A stretch of DNA of 64,000 bases from Deltaproteobacteria bacterium (GCA_022710585.1 JAKLGV010000011.1:34148-98147), one strand, 5' to 3'; shown: positions 39,733-49,156, counted from the first letter of the stretch. The notes: generated by a model not told the origin, from the letters alone. Translations and numbers: made by a program.

Positions 39733-41688
39733 TTGATTTATTTCCGCAACGTCAGCCTGAGCTTTCTGGATAAGAAAATATTCGAAAATATTAACTGGAC
39801 GATCCACCCGAAAAGCCGCATCGGTCTGGTCGGTGAAAACGGCACGGGTAAAACAACGCTTTTTCGGGCGATCATGGAACAGGTGCATCTGGATGCCGGT
39901 GTCATCGAGATTCCTGGCAGGAAGCAGAAAGGGTTCGGTTATCTGCCGCAGGATCTGGTGGAGCTAGAGCCGATGCCGCTGATTGATTATCTCAAGCAAA
40001 AGAGCGGCATTGCCGCCATAGAAGTTTCTATCCGGGAACTGGAGCAAAAATTGTCCGGCATTAAACACAATACGGCTGAATACAGCGAACTGGCGCAAAA
40101 ATATTCCGACGCGACGGCGCAGTTCAACGCGATGGACGGCTATGCGTTTGAAGCCCGCGCCAAACAGGTGCTGAAGGGTTTTGGCTTCAAAGAAGATGAT
40201 TTTCATCAACACTGCGATTTGTTTTCCGGAGGCTGGAAAATGCGCATCCTGCTGACCTCCATCCTGCTGGCCAAACCGGATATCATGCTGCTGGACGAGC
40301 CCACCAATCATCTCGACACGGAAAGTATGGAATGGCTGGAATCGTATCTCAAGGACTATCCGGGAACCATCATCGTTATTTCCCACGACCATTTCTTCCT
40401 TGATAAGATAGCCATGCAAATTGCCGAGCTGTCGTCATGCGATATTCATCTTTATAAAGGCAACTACTCCTATTATCTGGCTGAAAAAGAAAAGCGGCAG
40501 GCCGCTTTGAGAAAAGAAATGGAATTGCAGAAGGCGCAAATCAAAAAGATTGAAGAGTTTGTGGAACGCTTCCGCTACAAGGCCACCAAAGCGGCGCAGG
40601 TGCAGAGCCGTGTAAAAATGCTGGAGAAATTTTCCGAAATCCAGCTCGAAGGAAAAACGAAAAGTGTCGCCATGAAATTTCCCGAGGGCAAAAAAAGCGT
40701 GAAAGAAGTGGTCAAAGCAACGGACCTTGGACATCGCTACGGCGACCTCACGGTTTTCAATGATCTGAACTTCACCTTGTTTCGGGGCGACAAGGTCGCT
40801 TTTGTCGGCGTCAACGGTTCCGGGAAATCCACCTTATCCCGCCTGCTCAGTCTAACCGAACCGCCCGCCTGCGGCTCCGTCCAGTACGGTGACGGCGTCA
40901 ACATGGCTTTCTTTTCTCAGGAGAGTTCGCAGAATCTGAATTACCAAAACTCCATCTGGGAGGAGATTAATGCCGTCCCGGCCCACGCTTCCGATCAGGA
41001 GAAGCGCAACCTGCTGGGTGCGTTTCTTTTTTCCGGTGACGATATTCACAAATCGGTTGCCGTGCTTTCCGGCGGAGAGAAATCACGGCTGGCGCTTTTG
41101 AAAATCATGTTGCTGGACACCAACTTTCTGATTCTGGATGAGCCCACCAATCATCTGGATTTAAAGACGAAAGACATTTTTCAAAACGCGCTGATTCATT
41201 ATCACGGCACCGTGGCCATTGTCTCGCACGACCGTTATTTTCTCGATCACCTGGTCAATAAAGTTTTTGAACTGAAAGACGGGGAAATTCACTACTACAA
41301 CGGCAATTATTCTTATTTTATCGAGAAACGCGGCCAGATTGCAGCTTTATCGGAAAAGGAAAAAACCGAGGAGGTTTTGCCGAAAAGCGAGGGATTCAAG
41401 ACCAGAGAGAAAAAACGCCTGGAGGCTCAGGAGCGAAACAAAACCTATAAAGAACGGTCGGCATTGAAAAAAGAAATGGCGGAGGTCGAAAAAAATATCG
41501 CCGCGCTGGAAACAAAGAAATCCGAATATGAAGCAGTGCTGTGCGACCCTCAGGCGCATAAGGATGCAGTGAAAATCAAGACGGTGACGCTGGAATTGAG
41601 AGATATAAACGCGGAACTTGAAAAATTCTACGACACCTGGACGGAATTAAATGTGAATCTGGAGCAAATAGCGAAAAATGATTCCTGA
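39733..41688 (+). CDS. ABC-F family ATPase (Uup/EttA type)
   Basis: Soluble tandem ATPase of the ABC-F class, whose members act on ribosomes or give antibiotic resistance by ribosome protection. It has 651 residues. The first cassette has GENGTGKTT (about 35-42), FSGGWKMR and LLDEPTNHLD. A charged linker (about 245-315) follows. The second has GVNGSGKST, LSGGEKSRL and LILDEPTNHLD. The C-terminal 100 residues form a charged coiled coil as in Uup. There are no membrane segments. The start is TTG 39733. A small imperfect dyad (39682-39708) precedes it, possibly a leader structure. Confidence 0.9.
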   Translation: MIYFRNVSLSFLDKKIFENINWTIHPKSRIGLVGENGTGKTTLFRAIMEQVHLDAGVIEIPGRKQKGFGYLPQDLVELEPMPLIDYLKQKSGIAAIEVSIRELEQKLSGIKHNTAEYSELAQKYSDATAQFNAMDGYAFEARAKQVLKGFGFKEDDFHQHCDLFSGGWKMRILLTSILLAKPDIMLLDEPTNHLDTESMEWLESYLKDYPGTIIVISHDHFFLDKIAMQIAELSSCDIHLYKGNYSYYLAEKEKRQAALRKEMELQKAQIKKIEEFVERFRYKATKAAQVQSRVKMLEKFSEIQLEGKTKSVAMKFPEGKKSVKEVVKATDLGHRYGDLTVFNDLNFTLFRGDKVAFVGVNGSGKSTLSRLLSLTEPPACGSVQYGDGVNMAFFSQESSQNLNYQNSIWEEINAVPAHASDQEKRNLLGAFLFSGDDIHKSVAVLSGGEKSRLALLKIMLLDTNFLILDEPTNHLDLKTKDIFQNALIHYHGTVAIVSHDRYFLDHLVNKVFELKDGEIHYYNGNYSYFIEKRGQIAALSEKEKTEEVLPKSEGFKTREKKRLEAQERNKTYKERSALKKEMAEVEKNIAALETKKSEYEAVLCDPQAHKDAVKIKTVTLELRDINAELEKFYDTWTELNVNLEQIAKNDS

Positions 41689-41701
41689 AGCATGATCTGC
41701 C

Positions 41702-42220
41702 TCAGCCGCCATCCAGTCCGGTCTTTTCCATATTTTGATACCAGGAGGCGGGGTCGGTGAGAAATTCTTCCGTTTCCCTCAGCGACATAAAATGCTGCCG
41801 CTCGATACTGGCCAGCAGTTTGAAAAACTCTTTTTCTTTGAGATCGATGCTTCCTTCTTCCAGTTTGGTATAAAGCGCCATGCCCCTTGCTTCAAAATCA
41901 ATGGCTGTGCGCACCGCTTTCAAATCGTCTTCATTGCCTTTAATTCGGGCGGCTTTTTTCTCCGACAGGGATTTCAAAATATTGCCGGACACGGACTTTT
42001 TCACTTTCAAGGGGACTGTGGCGGGCCATATTTGTTTTTCTTCCCATTTTTCAAACAGCTTTTTGAGCATGTCATAATGTTCTTTTTCTTCGTCGGCAAT
42101 CTGGATGAACATGTTTTTGCCGGCCAGATTCTTGGTCCTGCGGGCATGAGCCAGATAAAAATCTCTTTCGTTCTGTTCGTTTTCCAGAGCAAATTTCAGG
42201 GCACTTGTTCTTTTGTTCAT
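41702..42220 (-). CDS. Ferritin-like diiron protein (rubrerythrin-related, no rubredoxin domain)
   Basis: A 172-residue four-helix-bundle protein. The ordered carboxylate motifs ENEQNERDFY, ADEEKEHYDM, DFEARGMALY and SIERQHFMSL give the E/ExxH pattern of diiron sites. There is no C-terminal CxxC pair, so it lacks the rubredoxin part of rubrerythrin. ATG 42220 is chosen because GGGAGGTGG lies just upstream. An in-frame TTG six codons earlier overlaps that site. It probably acts in peroxide or iron handling in an anaerobe. It converges on the ABC-F gene with no terminator seen. Confidence 0.83.
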   Translation of the reverse strand: MNKRTSALKFALENEQNERDFYLAHARRTKNLAGKNMFIQIADEEKEHYDMLKKLFEKWEEKQIWPATVPLKVKKSVSGNILKSLSEKKAARIKGNEDDLKAVRTAIDFEARGMALYTKLEEGSIDLKEKEFFKLLASIERQHFMSLRETEEFLTDPASWYQNMEKTGLDGG

Positions 42221-42267
42221 CTGGCCACCTCCCGGCAAGAATGCTCAAATTATGCGCTTTGGGCGCC

Positions 42268-42296
42268 ATTATAAGAGATATTGATGTTTTGAGCAA
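42268..42296 (-). promoter_or_regulatory. Promoter of the ferritin-like gene
   Basis: On the minus strand, a perfect -10 TATAAT (42268-42273) is 17 nt downstream of TTGCTC (42291-42296). The start codon is about 48 nt further on. Confidence 0.8.
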
Positions 42297-42332
42297 ACGT
42301 TTTTATTGTTTTCAGTGGCATCCGGATTTGAG

Positions 42333-43937
42333 TCAGCCGTCCTGAAGATCGCACATGTATCCTGAAATGTTGTTGCAGAGATCGGAAATACGCTCCAGAT
42401 GGAGCAGCATTTCGACGAAGATGGGGCCGGCTTCGGGATCGCAAAGACGTTTGTGAAATCTTTCCAGATGATGATCGCGTGAATCTTTGACCTTTACATC
42501 CACGTATTCTTCCCGGATGACCACCTCCGCGTTTTTTTGGTGATCCGGTTTTTCGATCATGGAAGCGGCATCGTCAAAATTCCGGCTGACCAGTTCAATG
42601 ATGTCCCGCAGCTCCATTTCTCCCTGAGCGCTGAACGCGATTTTCCTTTCCGCTTTCTGACGCGCCAGCCGGTTCATTGCTGAAACGTGAATGCCGATGC
42701 TTTCAATATCATTGGCCATACCGGTGAAAGCGAAGATTTGTTTGGGAAACTGTTCCGACATGTCTTGCGCGGATATTTTGCGCAGGTACTGGACAATTTC
42801 CTTGCGGATATTTTTGAGGACCATATCGATGTAAAAGAGCGACTTCCCTTCCGCTTCCATGTAATGCGCGAGCATTTTGATGCTTTTTAAGTACATCTGC
42901 CGCGCCAGATTGGTCTGTCTTGTCAATTCCCGATGAACATTGTCCAGCGCTTTTTGCGGATTTGAGATGTCCTGGGCATCCAGGTATTCCGGCCAGACGG
43001 GCAGAATTTCATCATCGCCGGGCAGGATCTTTTGCATCATGGCGGCAAAGGGGGGCAGCAGAAAAATAAAGATGATCACGATTATCAGATTCATCCCGAA
43101 GTGGGCAAGGGCGATTTGCTGAGCGGTATTCGAAGAGATCACCTGGATCATGAAGATGAAAGAGGGCAGAAACAGAAAACAAAGACCGATGCCGGCGCAT
43201 TTGAAGATCAGATGGGAAAAGGCTGTTCGCAAGCCGCTTCTGGTAGCGACGGTTCCGGCAAGCAGCGCGGTAAACGTCGTTCCGATGTTCGCTCCCATCA
43301 CCACCGCGACGGCGTTTTCCAGAGAGACCATATCCTGCTGAGCCAGAAGAACCATCATGCTGATGGGAATGGCCGACGCGTGAACAATGCCGGTGACGAC
43401 AATCCCCAAGCCGATACCGATCAGGGGATTTTGTGTCTGGGTCAGCATGTGGATGAGGGCAGGAGATTTTTTGAGCGGCTCCACAACGCTGCTTACCAGA
43501 TTCAGACCGAAGAACATCAGGCCGAAGTAGAAAATCATTTCACCGATCGTCTGCCATTTTGCCCGGCCGGTCAGCCACAGCAGACCACCGATGGTAATCA
43601 TCAACGGGGACAGATCCGTGAAATGCCAGATGACGAATTGAACGGTCAGGGTCGTGCCGATATCGGCGCCCAGGATGATCGCGAGAGAATTGGCGAAGCT
43701 GATTAAGCCGGCGCTGACCAATCCGATCGTCAGAGCCGTTGAGGCAGAGGAACTCTGAAAGATGATGGTGGAAAAAATGCCGGTGAGAAGGCCGAAAAAC
43801 GGCCTTCCCACGGCGTACTTGATGTATTGTTTAATGCGGACATCAATCAGTTTCCGGACTGCGGAAGAAAGATTGATCATTCCGATCAAAAATAAAACAA
43901 TCCCGCTGATAATGATTAATATTTCTTTAATTGCCAA
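42333..43937 (-). CDS. Na+/phosphate cotransporter family protein with PhoU-like domain
   Basis: Membrane protein of the Na/Pi-cotransporter (NptA/YjbB, PNaS) family, 534 residues. Two inverted membrane repeats carry the QSSSA-type motif (FQSSSASTALTIGL, and VHASAIPISM in the second repeat) and two GA(D/N)IGTT motifs. The C-terminal 200 residues are helical and resemble PhoU. In E. coli, YjbB exports phosphate, so the direction here may be export or import. The start is TTG 43937. It lies 72 nt downstream of the rubrerythrin gene on the same strand. Confidence 0.9.
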   Translation of the reverse strand: MAIKEILIIISGIVLFLIGMINLSSAVRKLIDVRIKQYIKYAVGRPFFGLLTGIFSTIIFQSSSASTALTIGLVSAGLISFANSLAIILGADIGTTLTVQFVIWHFTDLSPLMITIGGLLWLTGRAKWQTIGEMIFYFGLMFFGLNLVSSVVEPLKKSPALIHMLTQTQNPLIGIGLGIVVTGIVHASAIPISMMVLLAQQDMVSLENAVAVVMGANIGTTFTALLAGTVATRSGLRTAFSHLIFKCAGIGLCFLFLPSFIFMIQVISSNTAQQIALAHFGMNLIIVIIFIFLLPPFAAMMQKILPGDDEILPVWPEYLDAQDISNPQKALDNVHRELTRQTNLARQMYLKSIKMLAHYMEAEGKSLFYIDMVLKNIRKEIVQYLRKISAQDMSEQFPKQIFAFTGMANDIESIGIHVSAMNRLARQKAERKIAFSAQGEMELRDIIELVSRNFDDAASMIEKPDHQKNAEVVIREEYVDVKVKDSRDHHLERFHKRLCDPEAGPIFVEMLLHLERISDLCNNISGYMCDLQDG

Positions 43938-44009
43938 AATATGCCTTTCATTGCCTGGTGAATGGTTGCAAGTTCCGGCCCGTTTGTGACGGCAATCCTT
44001 TTAGAAAAA

Positions 44010-44507
44010 TTAATCTACTTTTTTGAACATTTTTCCTTTTGCGCCGCACACAGGGCAGGTTTCCGGAGCTTCCTGCTCGACCGTGTAGCCGCAGACCGGG
44101 CAGACATAATAGTTGTACGATTCTTTGGCGCTTTCCAGCGAATCCAGCATTTTCTGATAAAGCGCGGCATGAATTTTCTCCACCTCATTGGCGAAATGAA
44201 AAGTGCGCTCGGCTTCCTTGTTTCCTTCGGCTTTGGCCGCTTCAATCATGCCCGGATACATGCTTTTGAACTCATGCGTTTCTCCGGCGACGGCTTCCTG
44301 AAGATTTTCCTTGGTGGATCTGATGCCTTTCAGGGCCCGCAAATGCGCGTGGGCGTGCACAGTCTCCGCTTCCGCCGCCGCCCGGAATAGTTTTGCCGCC
44401 TGTGCAAAACCTTCCTGATCAGCCTTGGCGGCAAAGGCCAGATATTTGCGATTTGCCTGAGATTCACCGGCAAAAGCTTCTTTTAAATTTTCTTCAGATT
44501 TCGACAT
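44010..44507 (-). CDS. Rubrerythrin
   Basis: Peroxide-reducing non-haem iron protein of anaerobes, 165 residues. The N-terminal four-helix diiron domain has the ligand motifs FAGESQANRKYLAF, AEAETVHAHAHL and ANEVEKIHAALY. The C-terminal rubredoxin domain has CPVCGYTVEQEAPETCPVCG with its Fe(SCys)4 knuckles. AGGAGG precedes the start. An inverted repeat TTTGCC-N9-GGCAAA (44533-44538 and 44548-44553) lies 26-46 nt upstream and may be an operator. Confidence 0.95.
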   Translation of the reverse strand: MSKSEENLKEAFAGESQANRKYLAFAAKADQEGFAQAAKLFRAAAEAETVHAHAHLRALKGIRSTKENLQEAVAGETHEFKSMYPGMIEAAKAEGNKEAERTFHFANEVEKIHAALYQKMLDSLESAKESYNYYVCPVCGYTVEQEAPETCPVCGAKGKMFKKVD

Positions 44508-44532
44508 AACATCCTCCTTCGATTCATAAAAT

Positions 44533-44558
44533 TTTGCCTGTTATATTGGCAAATTTGC
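44533..44558 (-). promoter_or_regulatory. Inverted repeats upstream of rubrerythrin, operator candidate
   Basis: TTTGCC (44533-44538) and GGCAAA (44548-44553) form an inverted repeat, and GCAAATTTGC (44549-44558) is a perfect 10-bp palindrome overlapping it. The two share one arm, so alternative pairings are possible. On the minus strand a weak TTGAGC-N17-CAATAT promoter overlaps. A redox regulator site is possible but not identifiable. Confidence 0.4.
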
Positions 44559-44666
44559 GCTAAAAGCTCAAGCAGATAATTTACCCCATAGGAAGATTTC
44601 ATGCAGCCCCATTGTTTTTTGATTGTAAAAAAATCATAAATCACGAATATGAATATAGGACATCGC

Positions 44667-45590
44667 ATGTTTATGATAAAGTTACTGAACAATCGCAATT
44701 TCATTTTTCTGCTGGCCATTGTGGCGGGTCTGCTTTTCCCTCAACCGTCGCAGTGGACTAAGACCGTGATGATGCCGGCTCTGGCGATCGTCATGGCGCT
44801 GGCCACCATCAATGTTCCCAATGACTATTTTCTCAATCCCCGGGCGATTCTCAGACCTTCGCTGGCTGGAATTTTAATGACCTATCTGGTTCTGGGCGGT
44901 TTCATTCTCCTTTTGTCGGCTTTCCTGATTGACGATCATTATTTGTGGATCGGATTTGTTTTGATCGCAGCCGTTCCCCCGGCGGTTGCCGTTATCCCTT
45001 TTACAGCCATCCTGAACGGCAACGTCTCCTATACACTTTCCGGAACCGTGGCCTCGTATATTGCGGCTTTGCTGGTGATGCCGCTGATGCTCTGGGTCTT
45101 TATCGGAACGGCGTTCAGTAATCCGTCCAAACTGGCCGGCATCATCTTTATGTTGATTATATTGCCGCTTTTTGTATCCAGAATCATCCTGTATTTTCAA
45201 TGGCAGAATCGTCTTGCTTCCGTGCGCGGCCCGCTCACCGACTGGGGATTTTTCGTTGTTTTGTATTCGATGATCGGCGTGAACCGGGATTTGATTTTCA
45301 GCAAGCCGCTGGATTTGATTCCCGTCGCCGCGACAGCGTTTTGCACGACCTTTGTTTTGGGGGCGGTCATCCGTAAAAGCTGCGAAATCTGTAAAATGGA
45401 GAGAAGCAGCATCATCAGTCTGGTGCTTCAGGGGACACTGAAGAATCAGGGCATTGCCGGAGGCCTGGCCCTGTCGCTGTTTGCGAAAGAAACCGCTTTG
45501 CCTTCAGCGGTCTATAGCGTGTTTATGATTTTGTATATTATGTGGCTGGACTGGCGGAAAAAATCAAATGACAGTGAGCAAAGCCGATAA
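44667..45590 (+). CDS. Bile acid:sodium symporter (BASS) family transporter
   Basis: Inner-membrane secondary transporter, 307 residues with about nine hydrophobic helices. The fold and the segments AAVPPAVAVIPFTAILNGN and GTLKNQGIAGGLALSLF match the SBF/BASS family. Substrates in bacteria include pantoate, keto acids and glucosinolate-like acids, so the substrate cannot be stated. ATG 44667 has TAGGA 6 nt upstream and is preferred over ATG 44649. It converges with the next minus-strand gene, with 7 nt between the stops. Confidence 0.8.
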   Translation: MFMIKLLNNRNFIFLLAIVAGLLFPQPSQWTKTVMMPALAIVMALATINVPNDYFLNPRAILRPSLAGILMTYLVLGGFILLLSAFLIDDHYLWIGFVLIAAVPPAVAVIPFTAILNGNVSYTLSGTVASYIAALLVMPLMLWVFIGTAFSNPSKLAGIIFMLIILPLFVSRIILYFQWQNRLASVRGPLTDWGFFVVLYSMIGVNRDLIFSKPLDLIPVAATAFCTTFVLGAVIRKSCEICKMERSSIISLVLQGTLKNQGIAGGLALSLFAKETALPSAVYSVFMILYIMWLDWRKKSNDSEQSR

Positions 45591-45597
45591 GTGATGA

Positions 45598-46281
45598 CTA
45601 CATCATCTCACCGTAGATTTTCCATTCGTTGTTTTCCTTTTTCAACTGCAAGGTTTTTTTGCCCGAATCGTGCTTCAGGGATGAACTGTAATGCTGTGTG
45701 AATACCGCGGTGGCCTTATGGTCACTTAATGTTATTTGCAGGTTATCAATGCCGATCTTGATGCCTTTGCTTTTCTTGGAAACATCGGTCTTATAAGAGA
45801 CCCATGCATCGAGATTTTTTCCTTTTGACTGGAAATCCGCGGCATAAAATGTCCGGTATCTGACAAAATCCCCGCTTTCCCAGGATTGCCGCCAATAATT
45901 GACGAGATCTTGTATCGGCTCTGTCTCTTTTTCTGACGGTACAGGAGTTGTTTTTGGCTGCGGCTGGTCTGGTGTCACCTGCTTTTGCAGATCCGCCGAC
46001 GTTTCTCTTGTCATTTCTCTGGAGATTTGCGCATTTGCCAGCCTTTCCTGTTTGAGCTCTTCCTGTTTCACGACAGCCTGGAGCTCCATTTGCTTATTTT
46101 CCAGTTGCTTTTGCTTGGCATACATAAAGAAAACAATAAAGATAATGGCTATGATTAAGAGTATTCCGTCCCATCTCAGGAGGCGGGTTACCAGATTGAG
46201 CGCCAAATTCCGCAGTTCAGGGAAAACAAACAGAGCGATGACAACGGCAACAGCGATTAATATGGAAATTAAGAAAAACAT
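45598..46281 (-). CDS. Membrane-anchored protein with NTF2-like C-terminal domain
   Basis: A 227-residue protein with two N-terminal membrane helices (about 2-24 and 38-55). A charged coiled coil (about 57-95) and a Pro/Gln/Thr linker follow, and then an NTF2-like domain from about 125. The segment VNYWRQSWESGDFVRYRTFY and the ending KKENNEWKIYGEMM resemble the C-terminal domain found on some L,D-transpeptidases (Cds6-like). No catalytic L,D-transpeptidase domain is present. The function is unknown, possibly at the cell envelope. It follows rfbB by 54 nt. Confidence 0.7.
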   Translation of the reverse strand: MFFLISILIAVAVVIALFVFPELRNLALNLVTRLLRWDGILLIIAIIFIVFFMYAKQKQLENKQMELQAVVKQEELKQERLANAQISREMTRETSADLQKQVTPDQPQPKTTPVPSEKETEPIQDLVNYWRQSWESGDFVRYRTFYAADFQSKGKNLDAWVSYKTDVSKKSKGIKIGIDNLQITLSDHKATAVFTQHYSSSLKHDSGKKTLQLKKENNEWKIYGEMM

Positions 46282-46335
46282 AATTCCTCGTCATTGATAT
46301 TCTTTTGCCGGATTTTTTTCACGGCCTGAACTGTT

Positions 46336-47421
46336 TTATGAACCATACTGCTCTTCAATCCATTGTTGGTAGGCTCCGGTCTTGATGTTTTCCACCCATT
46401 TTTTCTGATTTAAATACCATTGCACTGTTTTGCGCAGACCGGAGGTGAATGATTCCCGGGGCGACCAGTTTAAAGCCCGGTTGATTTTAGAAAAATCGAT
46501 GGCATAGCGGCGATCATGCCCCGGACGGTCTTTGACAAACGTAATCAATTGGCGTCTGGCCTTTCCGTCCCGGGCCGGTTGAATGTCATCTAGAATATCG
46601 CAAATCATCTGAACGATGACAATATTTTCCATTTCCGCTTTTCCACCGACATTGTAAGTTTCGCCGCGCCGGCCCGCGTTCATGATGGTCCAGATGGCTT
46701 CGCAGTGATCTTCCACGTAAAGCCAGTCGCGGACATTTTTGCCGTCGCCGTAAACCGGCAGGGGCTTGCCCTCCAGGGCGTTGAGAATGACCAGAGGGAT
46801 GAGCTTTTCCGGAAACTGATACGGGCCGTAGTTATTGGAGCAGTTGGAAATGGTGGCCGGCAGGCCGAATGTCTTGTAATAGGCGCGCACCAGATGATCG
46901 GAAGCGGCTTTCGAAGCGGAGTAGGGGCTGTTGGGGCGATAAGGCGTGTCTTCGCGGAAGAGGCCCTCCGCTCCCAGGCTGCCGTAAACTTCATCGGTGC
47001 TGACATGGTGAAAAAGTTTGAATTGATCGCCGCGGGCTTTGGCGGTTTCCAGCAGATTGAAGGTGCCGACGATATTGGTCTGGATGAAATCCCCGGGTGT
47101 TTTGATGGAACGGTCCACGTGCGATTCGGCGGCAAAATGGCAGACAGCATCGATCGCGAATCGGGAGAAGATGGCTTCCAGCGCCGCGACATCACAAATA
47201 TCCGTTTTCTGAAAAATGTATTGCGATTTGAAATCCGCCGCGATGTCCGCGAGATTTTCCGGATTGCCCGCGTAAGTCAGGCTATCCACATTAATGATTC
47301 TTCCGGAGAAGTCATGATTGTTCATCAGCCAGCGGATGAAATTACTGCCGATAAACCCGCAGCCTCCGGTGACCAGTAGATTTTTAAATTCAATAGTGCT
47401 TTGATTTCCTGCGGTCATCAT
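46336..47421 (-). CDS. rfbB: dTDP-glucose 4,6-dehydratase
   Basis: NAD-dependent enzyme of the short-chain dehydrogenase superfamily that makes dTDP-4-keto-6-deoxyglucose for surface sugars. It has 361 residues. The Rossmann motif is [10 protein letters not shown], the active-site pair [10 protein letters not shown] gives the catalytic Thr/Asp/Glu, and YSASKAASD gives Tyr-x3-Lys. The sugar-nucleotide part includes [17 protein letters not shown]. rfbA, rfbC and rfbD are not beside it. It is 21 nt downstream of the SufB-like gene and likely transcribed with it. Confidence 0.94.
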   Translation of the reverse strand: MMTAGNQSTIEFKNLLVTGGCGFIGSNFIRWLMNNHDFSGRIINVDSLTYAGNPENLADIAADFKSQYIFQKTDICDVAALEAIFSRFAIDAVCHFAAESHVDRSIKTPGDFIQTNIVGTFNLLETAKARGDQFKLFHHVSTDEVYGSLGAEGLFREDTPYRPNSPYSASKAASDHLVRAYYKTFGLPATISNCSNNYGPYQFPEKLIPLVILNALEGKPLPVYGDGKNVRDWLYVEDHCEAIWTIMNAGRRGETYNVGGKAEMENIVIVQMICDILDDIQPARDGKARRQLITFVKDRPGHDRRYAIDFSKINRALNWSPRESFTSGLRKTVQWYLNQKKWVENIKTGAYQQWIEEQYGS

Positions 47422-47442
47422 TATTTATACTCTTTAAGATTT

Positions 47443-48363
47443 TTATTTCAGGAATCCCTGAATGATTTTGTTGACCGCCTCATCGTACGTCAATCCCAGA
47501 CTCATGAGTTTGGTCAACTGATCATTGGCGATCTTGCCGATGGAGGCCTCGTGCGTCAATTCGGCATCGGGATGCAGCGCCTTGAGGGCGGGCATGGTTT
47601 CGTTGGTGCCGTTATCCATAATAATGGCGTCGCACTCGATGTGACCGAAGCATTTGTTCATTGCTTCCATATTGGCATGGAAGATTTGTTTGGAATTTCC
47701 TTTCATCACCGAGCGGGAAATCATATTAGCCCGGCTGCCGTAGCCTTGCAGAATGATGTTGTTGGTGGATACCGCTGACTGTGCCCCTTCGGTCAAAACC
47801 CGTTCGGTGATCAACAGCAGACTGCCTGGTCCGAGCGTCGCTTCATTCAGGCGGTTGGCTTCATCCACGCCGCCGATCTGGGTCAATTCCATCTCTGCCG
47901 TGGCGTCTTCATCCAGAAATACCTTGGTCGTCGGATTAAGAGAGCGGCGTCCTTTGCCTTCCCCCATGGCATAATGTTTTTCCACGTAAGTCACTTTCGC
48001 TTTTTTACCGACGTGAAAATCATGAATGCCGGCATGGCCTTCCGGCTCCGGTGTGCCGCAGTGGATGCCGCAGCCGGCCACGATCGTTACTTCCGAACCT
48101 TCCCCGATAATGAAGGAATTGTAAACAACGTCATAAAGGCCGGCCTGGCTCAAGATAACGGGAATATGCACGGATTCATTTCGGGTGCCCGGCTTGATGG
48201 TGACAATGATGCCCGTTCCTTCGGCATTGCTTTCAATATTAATGTTGGCCGATACTTCCCTGCTCAGGAGCTTGCCGTTTTTTCTGATGTTGTAGGCTCC
48301 CTTGGGCAGCCCTTCCAGATCGGCCACGGTCTTTAAAAGTTTTTTATCTAAGGCATCCAGCAT
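47443..48363 (-). CDS. SufB/SufD-family iron-sulfur assembly protein (short, SmsB-like)
   Basis: Scaffold-type subunit of a minimal SUF system. It has 306 residues with the SufBD beta-helix core (VEKHYAMGEGKGRRSLNPTT, ANMISRSVMKGNS, ALHPDAELTHEASIGKI). The conserved HEA(S)IGKI motif near the C-terminus is intact. ATG 48363 is chosen because GAAGGAG lies 6 nt upstream. ATG 48387 lacks this. Even so the start overlaps sufC by 20 nt, indicating coupling. It is shorter than E. coli SufB and paired only with SufC, as in archaeal and anaerobe SufCB (SmsCB) units. Confidence 0.88.
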   Translation of the reverse strand: MLDALDKKLLKTVADLEGLPKGAYNIRKNGKLLSREVSANINIESNAEGTGIIVTIKPGTRNESVHIPVILSQAGLYDVVYNSFIIGEGSEVTIVAGCGIHCGTPEPEGHAGIHDFHVGKKAKVTYVEKHYAMGEGKGRRSLNPTTKVFLDEDATAEMELTQIGGVDEANRLNEATLGPGSLLLITERVLTEGAQSAVSTNNIILQGYGSRANMISRSVMKGNSKQIFHANMEAMNKCFGHIECDAIIMDNGTNETMPALKALHPDAELTHEASIGKIANDQLTKLMSLGLTYDEAVNKIIQGFLK

Positions 48364-49099
48364 CTCTTTCTCCTTCGCATCTTTCATGGTAAGCGCAGAT
48401 GCTTAAATCGGTTAACAGCGGTAAAGCGTTTTGCAGATCCCCGGTGTACACAATGCGTCCTTTTTTCAGGATGATGATGACATCTGCGACATCGAGAAAA
48501 GCCCGGTTGTGGCTGACCACAATCGTTGTCGTATGGGGAGTGAGTTCTTTCTTCAGGAGCTTGACCATCGGACCTATTGTCCATAAATCGATGCCCGTAT
48601 CCGGTTCGTCATAGATGGCCAGTTTTGGATTGGCGGCAATCGTCGTGGCGAGTTCGATTTTTTTGATTTCGCCTCCCGAAAGGGTTGTGTCCACTTCTTT
48701 ATCCAGAAAAGACATCGGACAGATTCCCACCCGGGTGACCATTTCCAGAATCTTTTTCTCGTCCGTGACGCCTGTGGCGATGGAGAGCAAATCCCGGAAC
48801 GTAATGCCCTTGAAGCGGGCGGGTTGCTGAAAGCTGTAGGCAATCCCTGTTTTGGCGCGCTCCGTAATGGAAAGATTGGAAATATCTTTTCCTTCAAAAT
48901 GAATAGACCCGCCGGTGACGGGATTGATTCCCATAATCAGTTTGGCGAGAGTCGTCTTGCCGCTGCCGTTGGGTCCGGTCACAACGTAAAACTTGCCTTT
49001 TTCAAAGGTAAAATCAAGACCGTCAATGATGTTGCGCGGCCCATTGTTTCCGTCATCGCTTCCTTGAACGGTAAAATAGAGTTTTTTTAATTCCAGCAT
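48344..49099 (-). CDS. sufC: SufC-like ATPase of iron-sulfur assembly
   Basis: Soluble ABC-type ATPase that powers the SufBC complex. It has 251 residues. Walker A is GPNGSGKTT, the signature is LSGGEIKKIELA, Walker B is LAIYDEPDTGIDLW, and the switch His is in VVSHNRAF. The replacement of the usual Q/R signature residues by EIKKIE is the SufC pattern. It is the first gene of the sufC-sufB(-rfbB) transcript. No sufS, sufE or sufU is present in the window. Confidence 0.9.
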   Translation of the reverse strand: MLELKKLYFTVQGSDDGNNGPRNIIDGLDFTFEKGKFYVVTGPNGSGKTTLAKLIMGINPVTGGSIHFEGKDISNLSITERAKTGIAYSFQQPARFKGITFRDLLSIATGVTDEKKILEMVTRVGICPMSFLDKEVDTTLSGGEIKKIELATTIAANPKLAIYDEPDTGIDLWTIGPMVKLLKKELTPHTTTIVVSHNRAFLDVADVIIILKKGRIVYTGDLQNALPLLTDLSICAYHERCEGERDAGCLR

Positions 49100-49140
49100 T
49101 GTTCCCGTACATCCCTTTCATCTAGCGTTCATCAAACTTC

Positions 49141-49156
49141 ATGACGTGTGCGTCAT
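49141..49156 (-). promoter_or_regulatory. Palindrome downstream of the sufC promoter, operator candidate
   Basis: A perfect inverted repeat ATGACG-TGTG-CGTCAT lies about 16-31 nt downstream of the -10 of the predicted sufC promoter, a position where a bound repressor would block transcription. An iron-sulfur responsive Rrf2-type regulator would be a natural candidate, but the sequence does not identify it. Confidence 0.5.

Noticed and set aside
43032..43706. 224-codon plus-strand frame opposite the Na/Pi transporter
   Set aside because: His/Asp/Gln-rich shadow of membrane-protein codons, with no ribosome site.
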